Of a stretch of 64,000 nucleotides of DNA, positions 1-8,139 are shown one piece after another. Within the stretch, counting starts at the first letter, position 1, and every line of letters begins with the position of its first letter. The DNA lies in contig NZ_CP017477.1 of assembly GCF_001761365.1 (NCBI RefSeq), positions 3,028,001 through 3,092,000 on the forward strand, in the 5' to 3' direction. The translations under genes were made by a program, and so were the position numbers. This DNA is from Polaribacter vadi (GTDB lineage: Bacteria; Bacteroidota; Bacteroidia; Flavobacteriales; Flavobacteriaceae). Below the pieces are notes generated by a model. That model did not search any database. It was not told the origin of the DNA and worked only from the letters and a program-made list of their open reading frames with translations.

Positions 1-2110
1 ACAGTAGTTGGATTAAATACAAAAGTAGCTTCACTATAAACTGTAATTGCTGCATCACTAATTACAGGAATTTCACTAACACTTATTTTGGCAGTATCAG
101 AAATAATTTTCGAACATCCACCAGAAGAAAAAGAAATTTCTACATAATAATAAATTTCTCCAAGAGTATTTGTAGGTGGATTATAAGAAGCTGCTGTTTC
201 TCCAGTAATTTCAGTTCCACCAGAATTTGCATCAACTGTATTCGAAAACCATTGATAAGCAGGAGTTCCTATTCCATTTTGATACGTTACTTGTAAAGGA
301 GTTACAGGTTTATTTAAACAAATTTCATAAGAAATAGGTTGTGTAACAAAATTTGGAGCGTCATTGATGATCAATTCAGAAATATCACTTGTAACACTAC
401 AACCAGATTCAGGTTGAGAAACAACTGAATAATAATAAAAAGTTCCAACATTTGTAGTTATTGGCGTATACGTATCACTATTTGCACCAGCAATTGCAGT
501 TCCACCTGTCGTAGAATTTGTATTATTGATAAACCATTGATATGTTTTAGTGGAAGTTGTACCACCAGAAACTGAAACAGCTAAATCAGTAGGAATTGCG
601 TTTTTACACAATTCTTGTGCTACAATTGGTTGACTATCGATAATTGGATCAGCAAGTACATTTATTTCAAAAACATCACTGAATGCAGATGAACAACCAT
701 TTCCATCTAAAGAGATTTCTGCATAAAAATAAAAAGTTCCAGCAGTTGCAAAAGCATTTGGAGTAAACGTATTATTTGTAGTGCCTATAATTTCTGTTCC
801 TCCAGCATTTGTATTTGTTGTGTTCGAAAACCATTTATAAGTAGCATTTCCTGCTCCTCCAGAAAAAGAAACTTCTAATTCATTTGCAGTTCCATCAATA
901 CAAATACTTTGTGTAGGAGTTATTGAATTTACAGTTATTTGAGGTTGCACATGTATGCTTGCTGTTTCAGAAATAATGAGTGAACAACCACCAGTTGCAA
1001 AAGAAATTTCTACATAATAAAATGTTTCACCCACCGAATTTGTTGGAGGATTATAAGAATTTGTTGTTTCACCAGTAATTGGATTTCCACCAGAATTTGC
1101 ATCAACTGTATTGGAAAACCATTGGTAATTTGGAGTTCCTGTTCCATTTTGATACGCAACTTCTAAAGTTGTTGCAGAACCATTTAAACATATTTCAGAT
1201 GAAATAGGATGTGTTATAATATTGGGAGCATCATTAACGATTAATTCAGAAATATCACTTGTAACACTACAACCAGATTCAGGTTGAGAAACAACTGCAT
1301 AATAATAAAAAGTACCAACATTAGTAGTTATTGGCGTATACGTATTACTATTTGCACCAGTAATTGCAGTTCCACCAGTTGTAGAATTCGTATTATTGAT
1401 AAACCATTGATATGTTTTGTCAGAGGTTGAACCACCAGAAGCTGTTATAGTTAAATCAGTTGGAGTTACACTTTGACACAATTCTTGAGTGGCAATTGGT
1501 TGGGAATCAATTACAGGATTCGTCAATACATTTATTTCAAAAGCGTCACTAGAAGCTGATGAACAACCATTTCCATCTAAAGAAATTTCTGCATAAAAAT
1601 AGAAATTTCCAGCAGTTGTAAATGCATTTGGAGTATATGTTTTGTTTGTGGCTCCAGGAATTTCTATTCCTCCAGAATTTGAATTTGTAGCATTAGAATA
1701 CCATTGATAACTTGCATTTCCTGTACCACCAGAAAAAGAAACTTCAAACTCGCTTACAGTTCCGTTTACACAAATTGTTTGTGGAGCAGCTACAGCATCT
1801 ACAGTTATTTGAGGTTTTATATGCACGTTTGCTGTGTTTGAAACTATAAATGAACATCCACCAGAAGAAAAAGAAATTTCTACATAATAAAAAGTTTCTC
1901 CCAACACATTTGTTGGAGGATTGTAAGAAGCTGTTGTTTCGCCAGCAATTGGATTTCCACCAGAATTTACATCAATAGTATTTGAAAACCATTGATAAGT
2001 TGGAGTTCCTGTTCCTTTTTGATAAGCAACTTCTAAAAGCGTTGCAGTTCCATTTAAACAAATTTCAGAAGAAGTTGGTTGTGTAGAAATTTCTGGAGAA
2101 GGATTTACGG
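1..2110 (-). repeat. 870-bp in-frame supra-repeat inside the giant exoprotein
   Basis: Matching landmarks recur at exactly 870-bp spacing: the motif around tgaacatccaccag at 111, 981 and 1851; the start of the C-type domain at 361 and 1231; the B-type domain tttatttcaa at 661 and 1531. The period equals 290 codons, i.e. three Ig-like domains (A, B, C) of about 96 residues. Roughly two and a half copies are visible and the array continues past base 1. The absence of any indel between copies points to recent duplication or strong length constraint. Confidence 0.9.
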
Positions 2111-4529
2111 TAATTATAAATTCAAGTGCGTCACTTTCACAAACACCAGATGTTGCAGTTGCAGTATAGGTAACTTGTTCAGGAGTAGTTCCATTATTAA
2201 TTAATGTCTGTGCAGGAATGATGTTGGAGTTTCCATTGGCTATAAAACCAGTAATATTTGCACCTGCATTTGCAATCCAAGCATAATTTACAGTTGGATT
2301 ATTGGATGCTATTGTAATTTCTGCAGTACTTTGACCCGAACAAATTTCTTGTATTAAATTGGTATTGGTAAGAATTGGTTTTTCGAAAATTTCGAAGGTT
2401 TGTGTTGCTGTGTTAGAAACGCCACATTCGCTTGTAACTTCTAAAGAAACTTCATAAACACCAGCAGTATTATATGTAATATCTCCAGGATTTAAAGATG
2501 TCGAATTTGCAGGAGTTCCACCAACAAAAGTCCAATTATACGTAATATTGCTTGTGTCAGAAGTACAATTTTCTACGACTGCAATAGGATTTATAGTTGT
2601 TTGTCCACAAAAATCATCAATAGGATTTATAGCTGCAGTCGGTGGTTTTTTTACGTCGATAATTTTTGAAACTGTTTCTTCTCCACAACTTGTAGTTGTT
2701 GTTTTGGTAAGTTCATATTTTCCAGAAGTAGTAAATATAAATTCTGGATTTTCTGAGGTTTCATCAGTTCCGTTTGTAAAAGAAAAACCTTCTACAGTAC
2801 CACAATTATCTGCAGCATATGTTACAGCCCATAAATACGTTGGAGTGCTACATAATTCACTTTGATCTGTTGTATTTGTAGTAATTACATTTAAAGGAAT
2901 ACAACCAGCATCTGTATTTACAGAAAATGTTGGAGTAATTTCTGGCTCTATACAAATATCTTTGGTAAAAACATCTGTACCACATTTACTTATTATTGAC
3001 AAAGAAACAGTGTAATTACCAGGTTGTGTATAGGTATGTTGTATATCTTCAGCAGTTTTTACAGATAATAAATTTCTTACAGTTCCATCTCCAAAGTTCC
3101 AAGTAATGTCAGCATTTTTTAAACAGCTAGATTCATCACCTATAATAGAAAGGTTATCAAACAAAATATTAGTGTTGATACAACTACTTTCTGGAGCATC
3201 AAATTCTGCTACTGAAGATTCTAAAACTGTAATATTAGATATTGTAAAAGGTGTAGATGAGCAAGCATTTTGTATAGTTAAGGTTGCAACAAACTGACCA
3301 TTCATTTCAGAACAGCTTCCTCTATTATAAGAATGAGGTGTGAGAAATTTAGATGAATTAGCAGGATTAGCAGCATCATAAGAAGAGGAAGCAATTAGTT
3401 CTGCTTGTGTGTATGTTTCTATAACACCATCTCCAAAATCTACAAAATACATGGTGTCAGATGAATTTAAACCCCAATTTGAAATTCCAAAATTTAAATT
3501 ATCTGTTGGTAAACATAAGTTGCTTGTATTTCCAGGACTTTCAAAACCTCCTGCAGGATTACTAACATTTTTTACTTGATATGAAACCTCGTTACTACAA
3601 CCATTATCTCCAGTTGCTTTAATTTTCATATCAAAAACACCAACACTTGTATACGTATGAGTTGCAGGAAAACTAGCTGCTGCAGTTGTAGAACCATCTC
3701 CCCAATCTATAAAATAAGAGTCAATACATGTAGTATTTGATATTTTTTCAACGAATACCTCATAATTTGAACTACTAGTAGATGAAATGTTACCACAATT
3801 TGTAAAAACACTTTCTCTAGTTTTTTGATCTCTAAATGCAATTTCTGGTTTTTCTTTTACTAATATTTGTTTGGCAAAGCTATTTGTACAACCATTTTTA
3901 TCTGTAATAATTAAACTTACACCATAGTCAATAATTCCACAGCCTAGAGAAGTATATGCATGAGTTGGGTTTTTTTCAGTTGATGAATTTCCGTCACCAA
4001 AATTCCAGAGATATGTAAATGGTGCTTCACCAGTTTCAGTAGTAACATTAAATTGAATCGTTTCTCCAGAACAAGCTTCGTTTTTATCAAAATCAAACGC
4101 TACAGTTGGTTTTTCATTGATACTAATTGTAATTTCTTGACCTGAAATTGCTTGTGAAGTAGATGCATTATCTTCTACTTTTATCAATTTAAAAATATAA
4201 GCTCCAGCAGCTGCATTTTTATATTTTAAAGTTGCTAAATTTCCATTTGTTGATTTTATGGTTGCTTCTGCATCATTATTTATTTGGTAGGTAAAAGTAT
4301 AAGGAGCAGTGCCACCAGAACCTGTGAAAATTATATCTGATTCTATATCAACGCAACCATTTGTTTTATCTGAACTAATTGTTGCTGTTGGTGCTAAAAA
4401 ATTAGCTAAAAAAGAAAAATTAATTTTATTAGAATAAAGATTTAAAAGAAAACCGAATACAAGAACAATGCTTACAAAAGTGATCTTATTCCTAAATTTA
4501 AAATGAATGGGGGAGGCTCTAAATTTCAT
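1..4529 (-). CDS. Giant secreted PKD/Ig-like repeat protein, probable T9SS cargo (partial, C-terminus outside window)
   Basis: Reading the minus strand from the ATG at 4527-4529 gives 1,509 codons with no stop down to base 1, so the gene runs off the window at its 3' end. The N-terminus (MKFRASPIHFKF...) is followed by a hydrophobic stretch at about residues 16-30, consistent with a signal peptide. Four PKD-like domains with WNFGDG, IDWGDG, VDFGDG and WNFGDG motifs map near 4005, 3700, 3430 and 3090. From about residue 810 (base ~2105) to the window edge the protein consists of Cys-containing Ig-like domains of about 96 residues in an A-B-C order, each with a YQWF/YKWF core and an FYYYVEIS/FYFYAEIS strand. 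Proteins of this type in Flavobacteria (SprB-like, gliding-motility-associated) usually end in a type B T9SS sorting domain; that part is not visible here. The divergent PorP/SprF gene supports T9SS export. Role in adhesion or gliding is inferred. Confidence 0.88.
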   Translation of the reverse strand, partial: MKFRASPIHFKFRNKITFVSIVLVFGFLLNLYSNKINFSFLANFLAPTATISSDKTNGCVDIESDIIFTGSGGTAPYTFTYQINNDAEATIKSTNGNLATLKYKNAAAGAYIFKLIKVEDNASTSQAISGQEITISINEKPTVAFDFDKNEACSGETIQFNVTTETGEAPFTYLWNFGDGNSSTEKNPTHAYTSLGCGIIDYGVSLIITDKNGCTNSFAKQILVKEKPEIAFRDQKTRESVFTNCGNISSTSSSNYEVFVEKISNTTCIDSYFIDWGDGSTTAAASFPATHTYTSVGVFDMKIKATGDNGCSNEVSYQVKNVSNPAGGFESPGNTSNLCLPTDNLNFGISNWGLNSSDTMYFVDFGDGVIETYTQAELIASSSYDAANPANSSKFLTPHSYNRGSCSEMNGQFVATLTIQNACSSTPFTISNITVLESSVAEFDAPESSCINTNILFDNLSIIGDESSCLKNADITWNFGDGTVRNLLSVKTAEDIQHTYTQPGNYTVSLSIISKCGTDVFTKDICIEPEITPTFSVNTDAGCIPLNVITTNTTDQSELCSTPTYLWAVTYAADNCGTVEGFSFTNGTDETSENPEFIFTTSGKYELTKTTTTSCGEETVSKIIDVKKPPTAAINPIDDFCGQTTINPIAVVENCTSDTSNITYNWTFVGGTPANSTSLNPGDITYNTAGVYEVSLEVTSECGVSNTATQTFEIFEKPILTNTNLIQEICSGQSTAEITIASNNPTVNYAWIANAGANITGFIANGNSNIIPAQTLINNGTTPEQVTYTATATSGVCESDALEFIITVNPSPEISTQPTSSEICLNGTATLLEVAYQKGTGTPTYQWFSNTIDVNSGGNPIAGETTASYNPPTNVLGETFYYVEISFSSGGCSFIVSNTANVHIKPQITVDAVAAPQTICVNGTVSEFEVSFSGGTGNASYQWYSNATNSNSGGIEIPGATNKTYTPNAFTTAGNFYFYAEISLDGNGCSSASSDAFEINVLTNPVIDSQPIATQELCQSVTPTDLTITASGGSTSDKTYQWFINNTNSTTGGTAITGANSNTYTPITTNVGTFYYYAVVSQPESGCSVTSDISELIVNDAPNIITHPISSEICLNGSATTLEVAYQNGTGTPNYQWFSNTVDANSGGNPITGETTNSYNPPTNSVGETFYYVEISFATGGCSLIISETASIHVQPQITVNSITPTQSICIDGTANELEVSFSGGAGNATYKWFSNTTNTNAGGTEIIGTTNNTFTPNAFATAGTFYFYAEISLDGNGCSSAFSDVFEINVLADPIIDSQPIVAQELCKNAIPTDLAVSVSGGTTSTKTYQWFINNTNSTTGGTAIAGANSDTYTPITTNVGTFYYYSVVSQPESGCSVTSDISELIINDAPNFVTQPISYEICLNKPVTPLQVTYQNGIGTPAYQWFSNTVDANSGGTEITGETAASYNPPTNTLGEIYYYVEISFSSGGCSKIISDTAKISVSEIPVISDAAITVYSEATFVFNPTT

Positions 4530-4834
4530 GCTGCTTTTTATGATAGTTTCATCAGATAAAACATAAGTTTTTTATGAATTAAAATCACATTTTTTTGGTT
4601 GATAACTTTATTGCTTAATAGCAAACAATAAAATCAAATATAGTAAAACTAATCTTTATGAATTGAGCTATAAATAGTTTTCTGTTTTTACTTAAGTTTC
4701 TAAAAATCAAAAATTAGAATACTTTATACCAAAACAGTAATTTATTCGTTTTTTACTGTGTTAAAACTTTACCTTAAAAAGAAATTATTCTTTTTAAATC
4801 TATATATTTGAAACTCAAAATTAATTTATTTTTA
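4530..4834. other. Divergent intergenic region between adhesin and PorP/SprF genes
   Basis: This AT-rich 305-bp stretch separates two divergently transcribed genes and should hold both promoters. A perfect Bacteroidota -7 box is present for the rightward gene (4803-4810). No clear box was found for the leftward gene, and no ORF or stable hairpin is evident. Confidence 0.5.
4803..4810 (+). promoter_or_regulatory. Bacteroidota -7 promoter box (TATATTTG) for porP/sprF-like gene
   Basis: TATATTTG is a perfect match to the TAnnTTTG -7 consensus of the Bacteroidota sigma factor. Its last three bases form an in-frame TTG that could be mistaken for a start codon. The ATG 25 bases downstream at 4835 is therefore the better translation start. 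No convincing -33 TTTG is visible. Confidence 0.6.
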
Positions 4835-5818
4835 ATGAAGTTATTGTACTCTAGAATTTCTATGCTGTTTCTACTTCTTTTTTCATTAAAAGGTGTTTCT
4901 CAAGAAACGTTACCTATTTATCAAGATTATCTTTCTGACAACGTTTATTTAGTACACCCTTCTGCAGCTGGTATTGGTAATTCTAGCAAACTACGATTTA
5001 CAGCAAGACAACAATGGGCAGGAATTCCGAATGCACCAGCTTTACAAACCTTAAGTTTTCATTCAAAATTTAGTGAATATTCGAATGCAGGTTTTGGTTT
5101 TGTGTTGTTTAATGACAAAAACGGATTTCATTCACAAAAAGGGGTTCAGGGAAGTTATGCTTATCATTTGCAAATGAGCGATGGTAGAGTTTTTAATCAA
5201 CTTTCATTTGGCTTGGCTTTTACGTTTGTTCAAAATCAATCTGATCAAAGATCTTTTACTGGAGATGCTGCTGTTGCTTCTATTGTAGAAAGTACTAGTT
5301 ATTATAATGCAGATTTTAGTATGGCTTATCACTTAGGTGGTTTTTCATCTTATTTTACCGTTAAAAATTTATTACTTACTGCAAAAAATAATCTAAACGT
5401 TCAAGAGCCTTTAGATTTAAGAAACTATATATTTTCTGCAGGTTATTATTTTGGACAGGATTTACCAATTCAATTTGAGCCATCTTTAATGCTACAGTTT
5501 AGAGAAGGAACAGGACAAAGAATTGCCGATTTTAATATAAAAGCATATAAGAATTTCTCTAAATCTCAATTATGGGCAGCTTTGTCTTATAGAAGAGGTT
5601 TTGATGCAAATGCTATCGAAAACGCGCAATTTATATCGCCAATTATTGGTTTAAATTATCAGAATTTATTGTTTTCTTATACCTACACAAATCAAATGAA
5701 TGAAACAGTTTTAACAACGACTGGTTTTCATCAAGTAACTGTTGGAATCAATTTATGGACTAGAGAGCCTAGAGCTGCTGCTTGTCCTAATATTAATGCT
5801 GCTTTTGGTGGATTTTAA
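4835..5818 (+). CDS. PorP/SprF family type IX secretion system membrane protein
   Basis: The 327-residue product starts MKLLYSRISMLFLLLFSLKG with a cleavable signal peptide ending near VSQ. It continues with the family hallmark IYQDYLSDNVYLVHPSAAGI and ARQQWAGIPNAP, followed by alternating beta-strand segments (for example FGLAFTFVQN, FSYTYTNQM) typical of an outer-membrane barrel. PorP/SprF proteins work in the outer membrane with the T9SS and are normally dedicated to a neighbouring type B CTD cargo protein; here the likely partner is the giant repeat protein on the opposite strand. An in-frame TTG at 4808 would extend the protein by nine residues but lies inside a -7 promoter box. The 3' end overlaps the convergent murI stop by four bases. 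Confidence 0.9.
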   Translation: MKLLYSRISMLFLLLFSLKGVSQETLPIYQDYLSDNVYLVHPSAAGIGNSSKLRFTARQQWAGIPNAPALQTLSFHSKFSEYSNAGFGFVLFNDKNGFHSQKGVQGSYAYHLQMSDGRVFNQLSFGLAFTFVQNQSDQRSFTGDAAVASIVESTSYYNADFSMAYHLGGFSSYFTVKNLLLTAKNNLNVQEPLDLRNYIFSAGYYFGQDLPIQFEPSLMLQFREGTGQRIADFNIKAYKNFSKSQLWAALSYRRGFDANAIENAQFISPIIGLNYQNLLFSYTYTNQMNETVLTTTGFHQVTVGINLWTREPRAAACPNINAAFGGF

Positions 5819-6609
5819 AAGTCTTTTTCATCAATATTGATAAGATTACTATTTTCTGAAATCATCATTGCTAAAACATCTTTATTTTTATTGATGTAAA
5901 ATTGATGTTTACCTTTTATGGCATCAGTTTTTAACAGTTGATTTTTTTCTAAAACAACCTTAGTTTGTTTTGCAACTGCTTGTCCAGAATCAATAATTTC
6001 CATTTTATTACCTACAATTTCTCTTATTTGTGGAATTAAATATGGATAATGAGTGCATCCTAAAACCAAACAATCTACACCTTCATTTATCAATGGGTTA
6101 AGATACAATGAAAGCAAGTTTTTCATTTCATTAGAATCTATTTTACCATCTTCTATGAGTTCAACTAAACCAGTTCCAATAGTTTCCTTAACAGTAATTT
6201 GTTTGTTGATTGTACTAGAGGTTTTTTCAAATAATTCACTATTTAAAGTCCCTTTTGTGGCTAGAATACCAATTTTATTGGTTCTAGTTTTTAAAGAAGC
6301 TGGTTTTATAGCAGGTTCTATACCTATAAATGGAACGTTATATTTTTCTCTTAAAAACTGAATAGCGTTTGTAGTAGCAGTATTACAAGCAACTACAATT
6401 AGTTTACAATTTTGTTTTAATAGAAACTCTGTGTTTTTTATAGATAAATTAATAATTTCCTGTTTGGTCTTTTCTCCATAAGGTGCATTTTTACTATCGG
6501 AAAGATATATGGTATTTTCATTTGGTAAAAGAGCTGTAATTTCTTTCCAAATAGAAGTGCCACCAATCCCAGAATCAAAAATACCAATAGGAAAATTAGT
6601 TGATTTCAT
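5815..6609 (-). CDS. murI: Glutamate racemase
   Basis: MurI interconverts L- and D-glutamate in the cytoplasm to supply D-Glu for peptidoglycan. The 264-residue product has the family motifs GIFDSGIGGTS near the N-terminus (Asp12), VVACNTATTNA with catalytic Cys75, and VLGCTHYPYL with catalytic Cys185. Length is normal for the family. It is the last gene of the minus-strand envelope block that starts at nadK, but a hairpin with a T-run lies between it and the upstream ompH gene, so it may be transcribed partly on its own. Its stop overlaps the convergent PorP/SprF stop. Confidence 0.97.
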   Translation of the reverse strand: MKSTNFPIGIFDSGIGGTSIWKEITALLPNENTIYLSDSKNAPYGEKTKQEIINLSIKNTEFLLKQNCKLIVVACNTATTNAIQFLREKYNVPFIGIEPAIKPASLKTRTNKIGILATKGTLNSELFEKTSSTINKQITVKETIGTGLVELIEDGKIDSNEMKNLLSLYLNPLINEGVDCLVLGCTHYPYLIPQIREIVGNKMEIIDSGQAVAKQTKVVLEKNQLLKTDAIKGKHQFYINKNKDVLAMMISENSNLINIDEKDF

Positions 6610-6626
6610 ATACGTGTAAAAATAAA

Positions 6627-6652
6627 AAAACCTACTTAAAAAAGTAGGTTTT
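6627..6652 (-). terminator. Rho-independent terminator after ompH
   Basis: A perfect inverted repeat AACCTACTT / AAGTAGGTT with a short A/T loop is followed on the minus strand by a run of seven T. It sits in the 67-bp gap between the stop of the small ompH gene and the start of murI. Confidence 0.75.
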
Positions 6653-6676
6653 CAAATACATTTAAAATGTGTTTTT

Positions 6677-7183
6677 TTAGAATCCTAATTTAGCTTTAAC
6701 AGCTGCAAAAAGATCTTCTCCTTTGCTTACTAATAAACCCTTACCCATTGAAGAGTCTAATACATATAAAATGCTTTTAGAAGCAGCAACATCATCGATT
6801 GCTTTTTGTGCAGTTTCTATGATTGGCTGTAAACCTTCTGCTTGTTTTTTCTGCATGTCTTGGTATGCAGTTTGTCTTAACTGCTCATATCTAGCATTTT
6901 CTTGTTGAACTTCTTGTGCTCTTATTTCGTTAATTTCTTTAGTTTGAGCATTTTGTTCAGCTTGGTATTTTTTCATTTTGGCATCTAATTTTTTAGCCAT
7001 TCCTTCAACTTCTTCTTGGTAAGTTTTACCTAACTTTTCCATATCCTGCTTTAACTTTTTTGTTTGCGGCATTTCAGCTACTAGCTTTTCAAAGTCTATA
7101 TGACCCATCTTTTGTGCATTTGCAACACCACCTAGTCCTAAAGTAAATACAGCAATTAATAGTAACGTTTTAAAATTTTTCAT
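6677..7183 (-). CDS. OmpH/Skp family periplasmic chaperone
   Basis: This 168-residue protein has a signal peptide (MKNFKTLLLIAVFTLGLGG, cleavage after ANA) and a long Lys/Glu/Gln-rich coiled coil at about residues 40-115. The short beta core QKMGHIDFEKLVAEMP is typical of Skp. Skp/OmpH trimers hold unfolded outer-membrane proteins in the periplasm and pass them to the BAM complex. The gene follows a second ompH paralogue and bamA on the same strand, the conserved flavobacterial arrangement. A terminator directly downstream separates it from murI. Confidence 0.93.
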   Translation of the reverse strand: MKNFKTLLLIAVFTLGLGGVANAQKMGHIDFEKLVAEMPQTKKLKQDMEKLGKTYQEEVEGMAKKLDAKMKKYQAEQNAQTKEINEIRAQEVQQENARYEQLRQTAYQDMQKKQAEGLQPIIETAQKAIDDVAASKSILYVLDSSMGKGLLVSKGEDLFAAVKAKLGF

Positions 7184-7219
7184 TCTTGTTTTTAATTTAA
7201 TTATTAATCTTGACTTTTG

Positions 7220-8074
7220 TTAATTATCTTCTTGTTTTTGTTCTTTCTTTTTCTGCTCTTCTTCTTTCTTTTTTCTAGCTTCTTCTTTTTTCTTTCTTAA
7301 CAGCTCTCTTTTTTCCTCTCTTTGTTTTAATCGAGCTTTCTTTTTTTCTTCTAATTGCTTTTTTTGAGCTTCTTGTGCTGCAACTTTCTTTTTTACAGCT
7401 TCTATCTGTCTATTTTTACTTTCTTCTACTTGGGCTTCTTTGTCAGCTGTTTTTTTAGCTAATAATTCTTTTTGTTCTTCAGATAGTTGTTTTGTTGGAG
7501 CATTCGTTGTTTGATTTCTTCGCTCTTCTTGTGCTTGCTTTTTTTCTTCTGATAATCTTGTTCTGTCTATTGTTGATAAAACAAGGTCGCTAATATCGTA
7601 TTTTTTATTTGAATAAAGCATGACTAAATCACTTGATTTTTCAAAAACAAAATCGTATTTTTTTCTAGCAGCAATACTTTGAATTGCGTTGTAAACTTGG
7701 TCTTGTATTGGTTTTACCAATTGTTTTCTTACCAAGAACATATCTCCATTAGGTCCAAAATACAAAGATTCTAATCTTCTTAACTCTTCTTGTTTAATTG
7801 TAATTTCTTCTTCTTTTTCTTCAATTAAGTCTTTTGTTAAAATTGCTTTCTCATTTGCTAAATCCGTTTTTAAAACTTCGATGAATCGCGCTTGTTCATC
7901 TAAATTTTTTCTCCATTTAGCAACTTTAGAATCTAACGTATTTTGTGCTTGTATATATTCAGGAACATTTTCTAGAATATACTCCATATCTATATAAGCA
8001 ATAATTTGACCTCTTTGCGACCAAGAAGTTGATACCGTAAATAAAAGAACTATAAATAAAAATAAATTTTTCAT
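7220..8074 (-). CDS. OmpH/Skp family chaperone, long form with charged C-terminal tail
   Basis: The 284-residue product begins with a signal peptide (MKNLFLFIVLLFTVSTSWSQ). The Skp core follows (IAYIDMEYILENVPEY), then a coiled coil and FVFEKSSDLVMLYSNKKYD near residue 165. Unlike the shorter downstream paralogue it carries about 90 extra C-terminal residues rich in Lys, Glu and Gln, ending in KKKEEEQKKKEQKQEDN. The paired long and short ompH genes behind bamA are common in Flavobacteriaceae. The tail may extend the chaperone tentacles or be disordered; its function is not evident from sequence. Confidence 0.92.
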   Translation of the reverse strand: MKNLFLFIVLLFTVSTSWSQRGQIIAYIDMEYILENVPEYIQAQNTLDSKVAKWRKNLDEQARFIEVLKTDLANEKAILTKDLIEEKEEEITIKQEELRRLESLYFGPNGDMFLVRKQLVKPIQDQVYNAIQSIAARKKYDFVFEKSSDLVMLYSNKKYDISDLVLSTIDRTRLSEEKKQAQEERRNQTTNAPTKQLSEEQKELLAKKTADKEAQVEESKNRQIEAVKKKVAAQEAQKKQLEEKKKARLKQREEKRELLRKKKEEARKKKEEEQKKKEQKQEDN

Positions 8075-8139
8075 TTGTATAATGTATTTAGAAAAAACCG
8101 TGCCAAAAAAACTTTTGACATTACAAATGTACAGTTTTT

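Noticed and set aside
1..2110. 870-bp repeats as a mobile element
   Set aside because: The repeats are in frame and encode consecutive Ig-like domains, so they are internal gene duplications.
2548..3297. Short open frames on the plus strand inside the giant adhesin gene
   Set aside because: They are antisense shadows of the minus-strand adhesin frame, which is open from 4529 to 1 with PKD and Ig-like domains.
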